64,000 bases of DNA, taken from NCBI RefSeq assembly GCF_018310345.1, contig NZ_JAGXBY010000002.1:1-64000 (forward strand). The letters run 5' to 3'. A program made the translations under genes and the position numbers. Below are positions 27,607 to 36,355 of this stretch, one piece after another. Numbering within the stretch: the first letter of the stretch is position 1; every line of letters starts with the position of its first letter. This stretch comes from Ornithinibacillus massiliensis. GTDB taxonomy: Bacteria; Bacillota; Bacilli; Bacillales; Amphibacillaceae. The notes below the pieces were generated by a model, which worked only from the letters and a program-made list of their open reading frames with translations, had not been told where the DNA came from and made no database searches.

Positions 27607-28059
27607 TTGAAAAACAATAGTACACCGGAACAGATAGCGAAATTAGAGAAAAAACTCCGACATATTTCGGGTGCAATAAAACAAAACGGGCGTAAAATAC
27701 TTAATAACTATCCAATAACAAATCCTCAATTTATCGCGCTTCAATGGTTGAAGGAAGAAGGCGACATGACCATTGGAGAATTATCAGCGAAAAATGGCTT
27801 GGCTTTTAGTACGACTACTGATTTAGTTGATCGAATGGAAAAAAATGAATTAGTAGAACGAGTACGAGATATGAATGATCGTCGAGTAGTACGGATACAT
27901 GTATTAGAAAAGGGACATCGCATTATTGAAGAGGTTATCTTAAAGCGTCAGGAATATTTAAATAATGTCTTAGAGAACTTTACCGAGGAACAAACAACGA
28001 CACTGATAGAACTCCTCAATCTGTTACATGCTCAGATGAAAAGTATTAATGAAAAATAA
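27607..28059 (+). CDS. ysmB: MarR-family transcriptional regulator (YsmB)
   Basis: 150 residues from TTG 27607, placed by the AGGAGG site six to seven bases upstream; the longer open frame has no such site. Winged-helix MarR fold with the recognition region GELSAKNGLAFSTTTDLVDR and the wing DMNDRRVVRIHVLEKG. The target genes are unknown. racE follows after 32 bases, as in B. subtilis. Confidence 0.88.
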   Translation: MKNNSTPEQIAKLEKKLRHISGAIKQNGRKILNNYPITNPQFIALQWLKEEGDMTIGELSAKNGLAFSTTTDLVDRMEKNELVERVRDMNDRRVVRIHVLEKGHRIIEEVILKRQEYLNNVLENFTEEQTTTLIELLNLLHAQMKSINEK

Positions 28060-28091
28060 AACGAAACTACATCTAGAAGAGGCGGATATAA

Positions 28092-28904
28092 TTGGATAAA
28101 CCGATTGGTGTCATCGACTCAGGAGTCGGTGGTTTAACAGTAGTACATGAATTAATGAGGCAATTGCCGAGGGAAAAACTAATTTATCTAGGCGATACGT
28201 TGCGATGTCCATATGGTCCAAGGACTCCAGAAGAAATTAGAAGTTTCACCTGGGAAATGGTTGAATTCTTATTAACGAAAGATATCAAAATGTTAGTAAT
28301 CGCATGTAATACCGCTACAGCATACACACTGTCAGAATTACAAGAACAGCTCACTATCCCTGTAGTCGGCGTTATTCAGCCTGGAGCGCGTGCTGCGATT
28401 AAGTCTACTATTAACAATCATGTAGGCATTATTGGTACAGAGGGTACGGTTCGTAGTAAAGCATATAGTATAGCACTTAATATGATAAAACCTAATCTCA
28501 ATATTTCAGCGCTTGCATGCCCGGCTTTTGTTCCACTAGTTGAACAGGGAATGCTTTCTGGTAATGTTGCGATGAAAACAGTGGAGGAATCGTTATTTGC
28601 TTTAAGAGACTTTAAAGCCATGGATACACTTATATTAGGTTGTACGCATTATCCATTATTGAAAGATGTGATCCAGGAAGTGGTTGGGCCTCAGGTTACG
28701 TTGATTTCGTCTAGTGAAGAGACGGCAAGAGAAACCAGTACAATATTGGAAGTGAATCAGTTGTTAAATGAGGGGCTAGCTCCTTGCTACCATCAATTTT
28801 ACACCACTGGGGATGTGGATATGTTTACCACATTAACGAAGCGAATTTTTAATAGTTCTATTGATAATCTAAGGTCTGTTTCAATTGAGAAAGCTGTTAT
28901 CTAG
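28092..28904 (+). CDS. racE: Glutamate racemase
   Basis: 270 residues from a TTG start. The motifs PIGVIDSGVGGLTV, VIACNTATA (first catalytic Cys) and LGCTHYPLL (second catalytic Cys) are intact. It makes D-glutamate for peptidoglycan. It is not followed by a gene for ~470 bases; that gap holds a large repeat. Confidence 0.95.
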   Translation: MDKPIGVIDSGVGGLTVVHELMRQLPREKLIYLGDTLRCPYGPRTPEEIRSFTWEMVEFLLTKDIKMLVIACNTATAYTLSELQEQLTIPVVGVIQPGARAAIKSTINNHVGIIGTEGTVRSKAYSIALNMIKPNLNISALACPAFVPLVEQGMLSGNVAMKTVEESLFALRDFKAMDTLILGCTHYPLLKDVIQEVVGPQVTLISSSEETARETSTILEVNQLLNEGLAPCYHQFYTTGDVDMFTTLTKRIFNSSIDNLRSVSIEKAVI

Positions 28905-28984
28905 TTAGCGTTGTTCTTTTGTAGGTAGCGTTTTTAAGAAAATTAGGTATCGTCATGAATAGCCGGTAAATGGAGACAGGCAAG

Positions 28985-29271
28985 AGCCTGGGACAAAACG
29001 AAAAGAATTAAATGCAAAACCGAATGATACACGATACTAGCTCCGGAAATATACGTAGACTCCAGCGGGAGGAAAGGCATAGGTGAGACCTCTAAAGAAG
29101 TAGCACGAGGAGGCTCACCAGCCGCCCGGCGGCAAGGTAGACACTGCGATGGTTTTATCGAGCAGATGTCGCCCCTGTGCTGAAAGTGAAAGCGAAGTAT
29201 ATTTCCGGAGCGAGGTCGGTTGCTCATCATTCGGTTTTTTAATGATCATCTTTTTGTCCCAGGCTTTTTTA
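28985..29271. repeat. Nested-hairpin dispersed repeat, long form
   Basis: Three concentric perfect stems are visible. The outer one is AGCCTGGGACAAAA/TTTTGTCCCAGGCT (28985-28998; 29252-29265, then a T-run). The middle one is AAAACCGAATGAT/ATCATTCGGTTTT (29016-29028; 29226-29238). The inner one is CTCCGGAAATATAC/GTATATTTCCGGAG (29041-29054; 29197-29210). The inner ~180 bases are GC-rich and resemble the Bacillaceae repeat at the window start. The two outer layers match the short copies at 7.96 and 47.65 kb. It may also end racE transcription. No gene is supported inside it. Confidence 0.8.
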
Positions 29272-29371
29272 TATGTTTTTTACTCATCATCTACAAATTT
29301 CATTCATCAGGTCTAAAATGAATGAAGGGCTCGTATATATAGTAGTACAAACTATCGTAGGAGGGAATGAC

Positions 29372-30439
29372 ATGAGAAAGCGATTTATGCTAATGTTAAT
29401 CACTACTTTTTGTACACTATTACTATTAACTGGATGTTTCCAAGGCGAACAATCATTACAAGATATGGATCCACCACCAAATGCGGAAGAAGTTGATGGT
29501 AAAGAGGATCCAGCCACAGACAAGGAAGAAAGTGCTAATGGGGAAAGTGATAGTACAGCTCAAACAGTGGAACGTCAACTATTTTTACTAGATTCGAATG
29601 GATTGGTAGCACCTCAATCACTTGAACTACCAGTACCAGAATCCAAGGAAGTGGCAGCTCAAGTATTAGAATACTTGGTTAAGGATGGACCTGTAACAGC
29701 GCTATTACCAAATGGATTCCAAGCAGTACTTCCAGCTGGTACAGAAATTCTAGGTGTTGATATTTCTGAAGGTACGATAACAGTAGATTTATCAGAGGAT
29801 TTTACAGAATATGCTGCTTCAGAGGAAAAACAAATCTTAGAAGCAATGACATTTACGCTAACACAGTTTGATAATGTGGAACGTGTGAAACTTCGTGTAG
29901 GTGGTCAAGACTTAAAGGCTATGCCAGTAAGTGGTACACCAGTTGCTAATGGCTATACTCGAGCAAACGGAATTAATATTGTGGAATCCGATACCGTAGA
30001 CTTAATTAATAGTAAGGCTTTAACGATGTACTTCCCAACGGAACATGAAAATAATCAATATTTCGTACCAGTAACCCAATATGTGGAAGTAAAGGATGGT
30101 AATCTACATCAAGCAATTGTCCAGGCTTTAATTGATGGACCAGCTTATGAGACGAATTTGATGCATGTATTCAATGACGAAACCATATTAATCGATGATC
30201 CTAAATTAAATAGTGGTGTACTGGATCTAGTATTTAGCCAAGATGTGTTGAAGGATATGGAAAATGGTGTCATTGCAGATACTGTGATGGAAACGTTGGT
30301 TCGTACATTAACAGAGCAAGAATCAATTGAGGCAGTAAACATAAAAGTAGAAAACGTCGAGCAAATTGCAAATGAAAGTGGCGAAGTGTATACAGAGCCA
30401 GTTACAAGGGAATCAATCATCCCATCAGAAAAATTATAG
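29372..30439 (+). CDS. gerM: Sporulation/germination lipoprotein GerM
   Basis: 355 residues from ATG 29372 after GTAGGAGGG; the frame is open earlier but without a site. A lipoprotein signal with lipobox LLTGC places the mature N-terminus at Cys near residue 21. Two GerMN domains follow (about 65-195 and 210-350). GerM supports the SpoIIQ-SpoIIIAG channel across the forespore space. An acidic linker follows the signal. It lies between racE and rph, as in B. subtilis. Confidence 0.93.
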   Translation: MRKRFMLMLITTFCTLLLLTGCFQGEQSLQDMDPPPNAEEVDGKEDPATDKEESANGESDSTAQTVERQLFLLDSNGLVAPQSLELPVPESKEVAAQVLEYLVKDGPVTALLPNGFQAVLPAGTEILGVDISEGTITVDLSEDFTEYAASEEKQILEAMTFTLTQFDNVERVKLRVGGQDLKAMPVSGTPVANGYTRANGINIVESDTVDLINSKALTMYFPTEHENNQYFVPVTQYVEVKDGNLHQAIVQALIDGPAYETNLMHVFNDETILIDDPKLNSGVLDLVFSQDVLKDMENGVIADTVMETLVRTLTEQESIEAVNIKVENVEQIANESGEVYTEPVTRESIIPSEKL

Positions 30440-30448
30440 AATTGTTTA

Positions 30449-30484
30449 GGAGGAGAACGGATTTATATCTGTCTCCTTTTTTTG
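30449..30484 (+). terminator. Intrinsic terminator of gerM
   Basis: AGGAGAACGGAT pairs imperfectly with ATCTGTCTCCT, followed by seven T residues. Confidence 0.75.
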
Positions 30485-30650
30485 TAGGTGATATGGATCA
30501 TAGTTGTCATGCTATGATTTTTTACTTTTTGTCGATTAGCATTTAGAGGGGAAGGAGTAAAGGATTACAAGTATCTTCTAAAACAATTGTATAAGGTGAA
30601 TCTTTCCAGTAAAATATGATAAGCTAAGGTTTGATAAGGAGGAAAATAAT

Positions 30651-31400
30651 ATGAGAACAGATCAAAGAAATGTTAATAGCTTACGACCAATTATGATTAC
30701 AACAGATTTTATTAAGCATCCAGAAGGCTCTGTATTTATTCAAGTAGGCGATACAAAAGTTATTTGTAATGCTACGATTGAAGACAGGGTTCCTCCTTTC
30801 ATGCGTGGTCAAGGAAAAGGGTGGATTACGGCAGAATATGCGATGCTACCACGTGCTACCCAAGATAGAAATATTCGTGAATCTTCTAAAGGAAAGGTTT
30901 CAGGAAGAACGATGGAGATTCAGAGGCTAATTGGGCGTGCACTTCGCTCAGTAGTTGATTTGGATCAAATTGGTGAAAGAACGGTTTGGATTGATTGTGA
31001 TGTCATTCAAGCAGATGGTGGTACAAGAACAGCCTCTATAACAGGAGCTTTTGTTGCAATGGTTCTTGCTTTTGGGAAGCTTTTACAAACGAATACATTA
31101 ACGAAAATGCCTGTAACAGACTTTCTTGCTGCTACATCGGTTGGTGTATTACCAGATGGAACGGAAATATTAGATTTGAACTATGAAGAAGATTCTATGG
31201 CTAATGTGGATATGAATATCGTTATGACTGGCTCTGGTGAGTTTGTAGAAATTCAGGGAACTGGTGAAGAGGCTACTTTTTCAATGGCGCAATTACAAAC
31301 CTTGTTAGCATTAGCAAATGAGGGATTAAGTGAAATTTTTGCCGTACAGAAGAATGCAATTGGAGCATTATCAGAACGCATCGGTGAAACAGTAAAGTGA
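30651..31400 (+). CDS. rph: Ribonuclease PH
   Basis: 249 residues. Phosphorolytic 3'-exonuclease that trims tRNA precursors. The RNase PH signature ([51 protein letters not shown]) is complete. AAGGAGG precedes the ATG. The stop overlaps the ribosome site of rdgB, indicating one transcript. Confidence 0.96.
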   Translation: MRTDQRNVNSLRPIMITTDFIKHPEGSVFIQVGDTKVICNATIEDRVPPFMRGQGKGWITAEYAMLPRATQDRNIRESSKGKVSGRTMEIQRLIGRALRSVVDLDQIGERTVWIDCDVIQADGGTRTASITGAFVAMVLAFGKLLQTNTLTKMPVTDFLAATSVGVLPDGTEILDLNYEEDSMANVDMNIVMTGSGEFVEIQGTGEEATFSMAQLQTLLALANEGLSEIFAVQKNAIGALSERIGETVK

Positions 31401-31411
31401 GGTGGTATGGA

Positions 31412-32008
31412 ATGAAGGAGATCATTATTGCAACTAAAAATGAAGGTAAGGCGAAAGAATTTAAAGTTCTATTTGAACGGTATGGAATAAAAGCGACTTC
31501 ATTATTGGATTTAGTACAAGAACTTCCAGATATTGAAGAAACGGGTTCTACCTTTGAAGAAAATAGTGCACTGAAGTCTGAAGGTATTGCGAATATCCTA
31601 CAAATACCGGTTATGGCTGATGATTCTGGATTAGTAATTGATGCACTTGACGGTGAACCAGGAATTTTTTCTGCTCGGTATGCTGGTGAGCCTAAGGATG
31701 ATAAGAAAAATATCGTGAAGGTATTAGAAAATTTAAAAGACGTTCCTACAGAGGAGCGTACTGCACGTTTCGTATGTGTGCTATCCGTTTCAATACCTGG
31801 TGAGACTACTATTTTTAAAAAAGGATATTGTGAAGGTACTATTGCATTTGAAGAAAAAGGAAGTCATGGTTTTGGGTATGATCCAATCTTTATACCAGAC
31901 GGATATAATCAGACTATGGCAGAGCTTGGTCCTGGAGAGAAGAACAAGATTAGTCACCGAAGAAATGCGATGGTTCAATTAGAAGATTGGATACAAAATC
32001 TACGTTAG
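31412..32008 (+). CDS. rdgB: XTP/dITP diphosphatase (RdgB/HAM1, YsnA)
   Basis: 198 residues from ATG 31412, preceded by GAGGTGG; a GTG 15 bases upstream overlaps rph and is less likely. Family motifs are IIIATKNEGKAKEF at the N-terminus, MADDSGLVIDALDGEPGIFS with the catalytic Asp, and the C-terminal HRRNAM. It removes deaminated purine nucleotides from the pool. Confidence 0.95.
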   Translation: MKEIIIATKNEGKAKEFKVLFERYGIKATSLLDLVQELPDIEETGSTFEENSALKSEGIANILQIPVMADDSGLVIDALDGEPGIFSARYAGEPKDDKKNIVKVLENLKDVPTEERTARFVCVLSVSIPGETTIFKKGYCEGTIAFEEKGSHGFGYDPIFIPDGYNQTMAELGPGEKNKISHRRNAMVQLEDWIQNLR

Positions 32009-32021
32009 TGGAGAGGATATC

Positions 32022-32534
32022 ATGCCAAAAGTTGTTATTATGAGTGATAGCCACGGATTAACGAAGGAAATAGCAATGATTAGAGAAAGAGAGAATGCTC
32101 CATATATTTTTCATTGTGGAGATTCTGAGTTAAATGAGCGGGCGAAAGAATTGGAAGGTGTATTTACCGTATCAGGAAACTGCGATTTATACGGTGAATT
32201 TCCGAATGAAATCATTAAAGAGATTAATGGACTAACATTCTTAGTTGTTCATGGGCATTTACATAATGTTAAAATGAATTTATTAAACTTATCCTACCGC
32301 GCAGACGAGGTCAATGCAGATATTATATGTTTTGGTCATTCTCATATCGCTGGTTTGGAGAAAGTTAGCGGTAAGCTATTTCTAAATCCAGGTAGTATAC
32401 GACTACCAAGAATGCGAACCGAGAAGACGTATTGTGTGCTAGAATGGGAAGAAAGAGATAGAATTGCTGTAATGTATCGAACGGTTGAAGGGAAAATTGT
32501 AGAAGAATTATCTTACACAACTGCTTTAGATTAG
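32022..32534 (+). CDS. ysnB: Metallophosphoesterase (YsnB/MJ0936 family)
   Basis: 170 residues. All metal-ligand motifs of the calcineurin-like phosphoesterase fold are present: MSDSHG, HCGDSE, SGNCD, VHGHLHN and FGHSHIAGL. The family includes small 2',3'-cyclic or general phosphodiesterases; the physiological substrate is unknown. Last gene of rph-rdgB-ysnB. Confidence 0.92.
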   Translation: MPKVVIMSDSHGLTKEIAMIRERENAPYIFHCGDSELNERAKELEGVFTVSGNCDLYGEFPNEIIKEINGLTFLVVHGHLHNVKMNLLNLSYRADEVNADIICFGHSHIAGLEKVSGKLFLNPGSIRLPRMRTEKTYCVLEWEERDRIAVMYRTVEGKIVEELSYTTALD

Positions 32535-32539
32535 AAATG

Positions 32540-32568
32540 GGAAGGGGGTGTATTCCAAGCACCCTTCC
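32540..32568 (+). terminator. Terminator-like hairpin after ysnB
   Basis: GGAAGGGGGTG pairs with CACCCTTCC. The T-tract is weak (TGTTGAATATTTT). Confidence 0.6.
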
Positions 32569-32672
32569 TGTTGAATATTTTGTAAATTGATAAAATGGAT
32601 TTAAGTATTGACTTTTAGGTTGAAACTCCATATAATAATTTTTGTGACCCAAAAGGAAACATATATTGATAT

Positions 32673-32703
32673 GCGGGTGTAGTTTAATGGTAAAACTCTA
32701 GCC
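32673..32703 (+). pseudogene. Truncated 5' part of tRNA-Gly
   Basis: 31 bases are identical to the first 31 bases of the intact tRNA-Gly at 32827, including the TAGTTTAATGGTAAAAC D-arm, and then diverge just before the anticodon. No 3' half follows. The 123 bases between the two copies contain no recognisable gene. Confidence 0.8.
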
Positions 32704-32826
32704 ACGAGCGAAACATCTAACGAATAAACTACGAGTTGCCCTGAGGAATATACTTCCTTGAAAAACTAGCAGACGCAGGGGCATGACTTGCGTGAGTAAT
32801 AATAAAGTAAATATATACACTTAAAT

Positions 32827-32900
32827 GCGGGTGTAGTTTAATGGTAAAACTCTAGCCTTCCAAGCTAATGTCGTGGGTTCGATTCCCATCACCCGCTCCA
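32827..32900 (+). tRNA. tRNA-Gly (TCC)
   Basis: 74 bases including an encoded CCA. Acceptor stem GCGGGTG/CACCCGC, D-arm, anticodon loop CTTCCAA (anticodon TCC) and T-arm GTGGGTTCGATTCCCAT are all present. The anticodon stem has one mismatch at its outer pair. Confidence 0.95.
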
Positions 32901-32907
32901 TAAATAT

Positions 32908-32984
32908 GTCCCAGTAGCTCAGCAGGATAGAGCAACAGCCTTCTAAGCTGTGGGTCGGGAGTTCGAATCTCTCCTGGGACGCCA
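32908..32984 (+). tRNA. tRNA-Arg (TCT)
   Basis: 77 bases with encoded CCA. Acceptor GTCCCAG/CTGGGAC, anticodon loop CTTCTAA (anticodon TCT) and T-loop GTTCGAATC. It starts eight bases after tRNA-Gly and is surely cotranscribed. Confidence 0.95.
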
Positions 32985-32998
32985 TTACATAACAGTTT

Positions 32999-33024
32999 AA
33001 CCCTTGATATGACAAGGGTTTTAA
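32999..33024 (+). terminator. Terminator of the tRNA pair
   Basis: AACCCTTG pairs with CAAGGGTT, followed by TTAATA. Confidence 0.7.
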
Positions 33025-33033
33025 TAGTTAAGG

Positions 33034-33077
33034 GATGCTAACACAGATTTGAATACTGTGGCAGCATCTCTTTTTTT
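33034..33077 (+). terminator. Second, stronger terminator after the tRNAs
   Basis: GATGCT..CACAG pairs with CTGTG..AGCATC and is followed by TCTTTTTTT. With the preceding hairpin it gives a double stop before the convergent LLM oxidoreductase gene. Confidence 0.8.
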
Positions 33078-33192
33078 ATCTCGAGAATAACGCTGCAAAT
33101 TTCTATAGCCTCCTAGTTTATTTTACTGGAGGATGATACTGTTGAAGCGATCTATGCTGAACCCCCGGTGGTCCACCGTATGTTAGTTTTTC

Positions 33193-34197
33193 CTACTCTA
33201 AAAGGTCGAACGCCTTCGCCAACAATTCGATTCCCTTCATTCGATTCGCTGCACCAGGGAGATTCGGAATAATGGTTACTTCTTCTACTTGATAGTACGC
33301 TTTTAATTTAATCAGTTCCTCTTTCACATATTGGGCATCGCCGATGATTGCCTTTTTTCTTGTACGTTCAATCTTTTTCTTCTCAAATGAGCTGTATTCT
33401 TGTTTTTTTGCTGTTTCCACAGATGGAAAATATAGTGGGTTTTTAGCAGTTTCAAGTGATACCATCCAATCATCAAAAGCAAGGGCTAACTCTTCCGCCT
33501 CTTCTTTCGTTTCGGCAATAATGGTGAAAACGGCAATAGCAGAATTTGGTTTCTTCTGAAATACAGAAGGTCGGAAATGCTTCTTGTAGTCGGCAATCAC
33601 GTCTATCCCGTTATCTAATGGCTTAACAAAATGAGCATAGGTTAAGGATAATCCATGTTCGGCGGCTATTTTGGTACTTTGACCACCTGCACCTAGCATC
33701 CAAATTTCTGGTTTTGTCGGTGTAACAGGTGTAGCGATTAGGTTTTGAAAACGATGCTCGCTAGAAGTATCATCTGTTAAATACTTCAAGACATCTTTTA
33801 CAAGCTGTTCATAAGATAATCTTTCTTCTTTTTCTTCATTTAAAACCTGATTAACGAGTCTACCACCAGGGGAATTGCCAATGCCTAAATCAATGCGATT
33901 AGGATGGATTGCTTCCAGCATACGAAAATTCTCTGCTACTTTATATGGACTATAGTGGGGGAGCATTACCCCGCCAGAACCAATACGGATACGTTTGGTA
34001 CGGCTTGCGAGATACATCATGAGCATTTCTGGAGTACTACTGGCAATCGAGAAGGCATGATGTTGTTCAGGTACCCAATATCGGTTATATCCCAATTTAT
34101 CCGCAAGTTTTGCTAATTCTACTGTTTGAAGCAGTGCGTCTCGTGCGTTATTACCTTCATCAATTAGTGAATAATCTAGTATATTTAATGGAATCAT
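33193..34197 (-). CDS. LLM-class flavin-dependent oxidoreductase
   Basis: 334 residues with a luciferase-like TIM barrel. PLNILDYSLIDEGN at the N-terminus, RYWVPEQHHAF, RIRIGSGGVMLPHYSP and RIDLGIGNSPGG are typical of the MsnO8-like group of flavin monooxygenases (B. subtilis YwcH type). It uses reduced flavin and oxygen; the substrate is unknown. Single gene, divergent from the PfpI-like gene. It is not part of the B. subtilis order at this locus. Confidence 0.85.
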   Translation of the reverse strand: MIPLNILDYSLIDEGNNARDALLQTVELAKLADKLGYNRYWVPEQHHAFSIASSTPEMLMMYLASRTKRIRIGSGGVMLPHYSPYKVAENFRMLEAIHPNRIDLGIGNSPGGRLVNQVLNEEKEERLSYEQLVKDVLKYLTDDTSSEHRFQNLIATPVTPTKPEIWMLGAGGQSTKIAAEHGLSLTYAHFVKPLDNGIDVIADYKKHFRPSVFQKKPNSAIAVFTIIAETKEEAEELALAFDDWMVSLETAKNPLYFPSVETAKKQEYSSFEKKKIERTRKKAIIGDAQYVKEELIKLKAYYQVEEVTIIPNLPGAANRMKGIELLAKAFDLLE

Positions 34198-34311
34198 GAT
34201 GTAACTCCTTTGTATTTAAGTTTATATGTCATTTTCGTATATTTTGGTGCGAAAGGCAAATGAATGAACTATAAATTGCATAGGAGATCGGTACTTTATG
34301 AAGCACATCTT

Positions 34312-34341
34312 TTGCTTCTCTCTATGGTATTCCCATACAAT
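34312..34341 (+). promoter_or_regulatory. Putative promoter of the PfpI-like gene
   Basis: TTGCTT (34312-34317) and TACAAT (34336-34341) with an 18-base spacer fit a sigma-A promoter. A GGTATT lies between them, but no convincing sigma-B pair was found. Confidence 0.4.
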
Positions 34342-34376
34342 ATAGATGACCATAACTTTATACGGGAGGAATTATT

Positions 34377-34886
34377 ATGGCGAAAGTAGCTTTTCTTCTA
34401 GCAAATGGATTTGAAGACTCAGAAATGAAAAATCCATATGAGGCAGTAAAAGAATCTGGACATGAGGTAGTGATTGTTGGGTTAGAAAAAGGTGCGGAAT
34501 GTAAAGGCAAGAAAGGCACCGTTTCATACACAGCAGATCTTGGCGCATCTGAAGTAAAGGCTGCAGATTTTGATGCGGTTGTGATCCCGGGTGGAGGAGC
34601 ACCAGAAGCATTACGTGTTAATGATGATGTGGTTCGTTTTGTAAAAGAAGTTAACGAAGCAGGTAAGTTAATTGCTGGGATTTGTCATGGTCCACAAGTT
34701 ATGATTAGTGCGGATATCCTAAAAGGAAAAGAAGTAACAAGCTACATCGGAATTCGCGATGATGTGAAGTTAGCAGGCGCTAATTATCACGATAAAGAAG
34801 TAGTAGTAAGTGAAAACCTAGTAACATCACGTACACCTGCAGATGAACCTGCATTTATTCGTGAGATATTAGCAAGATTAGCTTAA
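34377..34886 (+). CDS. DJ-1/PfpI family protein (general stress protein 18-like)
   Basis: 169 residues, class I glutamine-amidotransferase-like fold. The nucleophile elbow AGICHGPQVM carries the Cys and neighbouring His; FEDSEMKNPYEAVKESG and AVVIPGGGAPEALR are typical. B. subtilis YraA and YfkM are relatives linked to thiol stress and repair or hydrolysis of damaged proteins. It has a good GGGAGGA site and its own terminator. Confidence 0.88.
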   Translation: MAKVAFLLANGFEDSEMKNPYEAVKESGHEVVIVGLEKGAECKGKKGTVSYTADLGASEVKAADFDAVVIPGGGAPEALRVNDDVVRFVKEVNEAGKLIAGICHGPQVMISADILKGKEVTSYIGIRDDVKLAGANYHDKEVVVSENLVTSRTPADEPAFIREILARLA

Positions 34887-34901
34887 TAAAGTTATAAATA
34901 T

Positions 34902-34938
34902 AGGGACGGGCAACTTAGTTCAACAAGTGTCCGTCCCT
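34902..34938 (+). terminator. Intrinsic terminator of the PfpI-like gene
   Basis: AGGGACGGGCA pairs with TGTCCGTCCCT. Confidence 0.7.
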
Positions 34939-35034
34939 GATTGTTTAGGCTAGGAATCGAGTCAAACCTCTTAGAGTAAGGGGAGTGGCTCTTTTGTTAT
35001 TTTTCATTGAGTATTATTCGTACCAGTATCAGCC

Positions 35035-35517
35035 TTATTCACTTTCTTTATTACGATAAAACCATTTATGATAAAGGTGTGATAAATAGTACGTTAACCA
35101 GACGGTTATAAAACTCCAGTACCACGTCCACTTCTTGTACTTAATTAGATTCGTATACTTAACAGCAAATAATTCAAAACCTGCTATGACAGAGGTGTGG
35201 AAGAAATAATAAAGCATCTTAATAAAAGCAGGGCGTTTTTCTGGATAATACAAATTAAATAAAGTGCATAGGGCAGGGTAGACAAAGTATTCAAATGTAA
35301 AGCTAGATTTAATGGACTTCGAAAAAAATAGACGCTTAGGATATATGATGAGCTTTTTCTCTACAACTAGTAAACCGAAAAGCCAAGTAATTAGATGCTT
35401 AAATAAGAATGCTATTTGTGCTTCACGGATTCTTTTTTTAGGAACAAAAATAAGTAGTAATATAGCAGTAATACCCCATGCGGATAATTCGATATTTCTA
35501 TCCAGTTTATTTTTCAT
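35035..35517 (-). CDS. CBO0543-family membrane protein
   Basis: 160 residues from ATG 35517, chosen because GAGGTGA is eight bases upstream; the GTG inside that site is the alternative. Several hydrophobic spans (about 12-24, 35-52, 76-94, 100-117 and 130-150) and the C-terminal block YYFFHTSVIAGFELFAVKYT, then KYKKWTWYWSF, match the uncharacterised CBO0543 family of spore-formers. The function is unknown. Confidence 0.75.
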   Translation of the reverse strand: MKNKLDRNIELSAWGITAILLLIFVPKKRIREAQIAFLFKHLITWLFGLLVVEKKLIIYPKRLFFSKSIKSSFTFEYFVYPALCTLFNLYYPEKRPAFIKMLYYFFHTSVIAGFELFAVKYTNLIKYKKWTWYWSFITVWLTYYLSHLYHKWFYRNKESE

Positions 35518-35643
35518 TAATAAAGTCACCTCTACTTTAGGGTGACTAGAAATTTTAGTTTTATGTACTTTTTAGTTAGAAAAAAGTAGTTGAGGTAGAT
35601 TAATACTACCTAATTCTCTCTAAACTTTATCATTCATTAATCG

Positions 35644-36243
35644 TTAACGCCTTAGCGGGAGCATGGATTCTAAAAGTGAGAATTGTTTAGATATATGCTC
35701 CTCTGTTATGCCTCCGACAAGAGAAAGTATGCCTAATCCTTCAATAACAAACATGAAATTCTCAGCAAGCATATCAATTTTCTCATTTCGTAATACGCCT
35801 TGGCGAACACCCAATAAAAGTATCTCTAAAATGGTGGATTTAATGTGATGAAGTAAGGACTGTTGGAAATGCCGATTTTCTTCGTTTTTATGCGTAAATA
35901 AAAACTCATAGGTAGAACGTAGCATGCTATCTTCTAAATGAAGCAAACGTTGCTTTTGGACTATTAAATATGAATTCCAAAGCTCGAAGAAAGGGGTGTT
36001 TTCCGCTACTGCCCTTTTTACTGCCTCAAAGTTTCGATGATTTCTCCGTTTTACTACCTCCATATATATTTCGTCAACTGAGCTGAAGTAAAGATAGATG
36101 CCACCCCTGCTTATAGAGCACTCGTCAATAATGTCTTGCATGGTTACATTAATATACCCGTTACGACAGAAGACGTCTTTTGCATGCTTTAATATAGTAG
36201 CTTCTTTTTTTCTTCTTCTTTCTATGTTCGATGTTCTTACCAT
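35644..36243 (-). CDS. TetR/AcrR-family regulator, divergent from the pan operon
   Basis: 199 residues. The N-terminal helix-turn-helix (about 12-58, with CSISRGGIYLYFSSVDEIY) is followed by a helical ligand-binding domain of unknown specificity. It is transcribed away from panG, and a 16-base palindrome lies in the 112-base gap, overlapping the panG promoter. This layout suggests it represses itself and panGBCD. That is an inference; no TetR-type pan regulator is known to me in Bacillus. Confidence 0.85.
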   Translation of the reverse strand: MVRTSNIERRRKKEATILKHAKDVFCRNGYINVTMQDIIDECSISRGGIYLYFSSVDEIYMEVVKRRNHRNFEAVKRAVAENTPFFELWNSYLIVQKQRLLHLEDSMLRSTYEFLFTHKNEENRHFQQSLLHHIKSTILEILLLGVRQGVLRNEKIDMLAENFMFVIEGLGILSLVGGITEEHISKQFSLLESMLPLRR

Positions 36244-36280
36244 TGCATTACTCCTAACTAAATGATGGATGACGCTTTTG

Positions 36281-36309
36281 TTGTTATGTGATAAAATCTA
36301 TTTCATAAT
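36281..36309 (+). promoter_or_regulatory. Promoter of the panGBCD operon
   Basis: TTGTTA (36281-36286) and CATAAT (36304-36309) are separated by 17 bases. The predicted start point is inside the TetR-type palindrome. Confidence 0.6.
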
Positions 36310-36311
36310 AT

Positions 36312-36327
36312 ATGACACGTGTGTCAT
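36312..36327. promoter_or_regulatory. Putative TetR operator
   Basis: ATGACAC-GT-GTGTCAT is a palindrome with perfect arms in the shared gap between the TetR gene and panG, just downstream of the -10 box. Confidence 0.65.
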
Positions 36328-36355
36328 TAAGTCAATATGCTAAAGAGGTGAGGAA

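Noticed and set aside
28943..29230. 95-codon minus-strand frame over the large repeat
   Set aside because: It lies entirely in the hairpin repeat, has odd composition (many Pro, His, Cys, Ser) and no ribosome site.
32821..33015. Minus-strand frame of 64 codons with ERFELPTHSLEG and MGIEPTTLAWKARVLPLNYT
   Set aside because: It is the antisense translation of the two tRNA genes, a well-known false gene.
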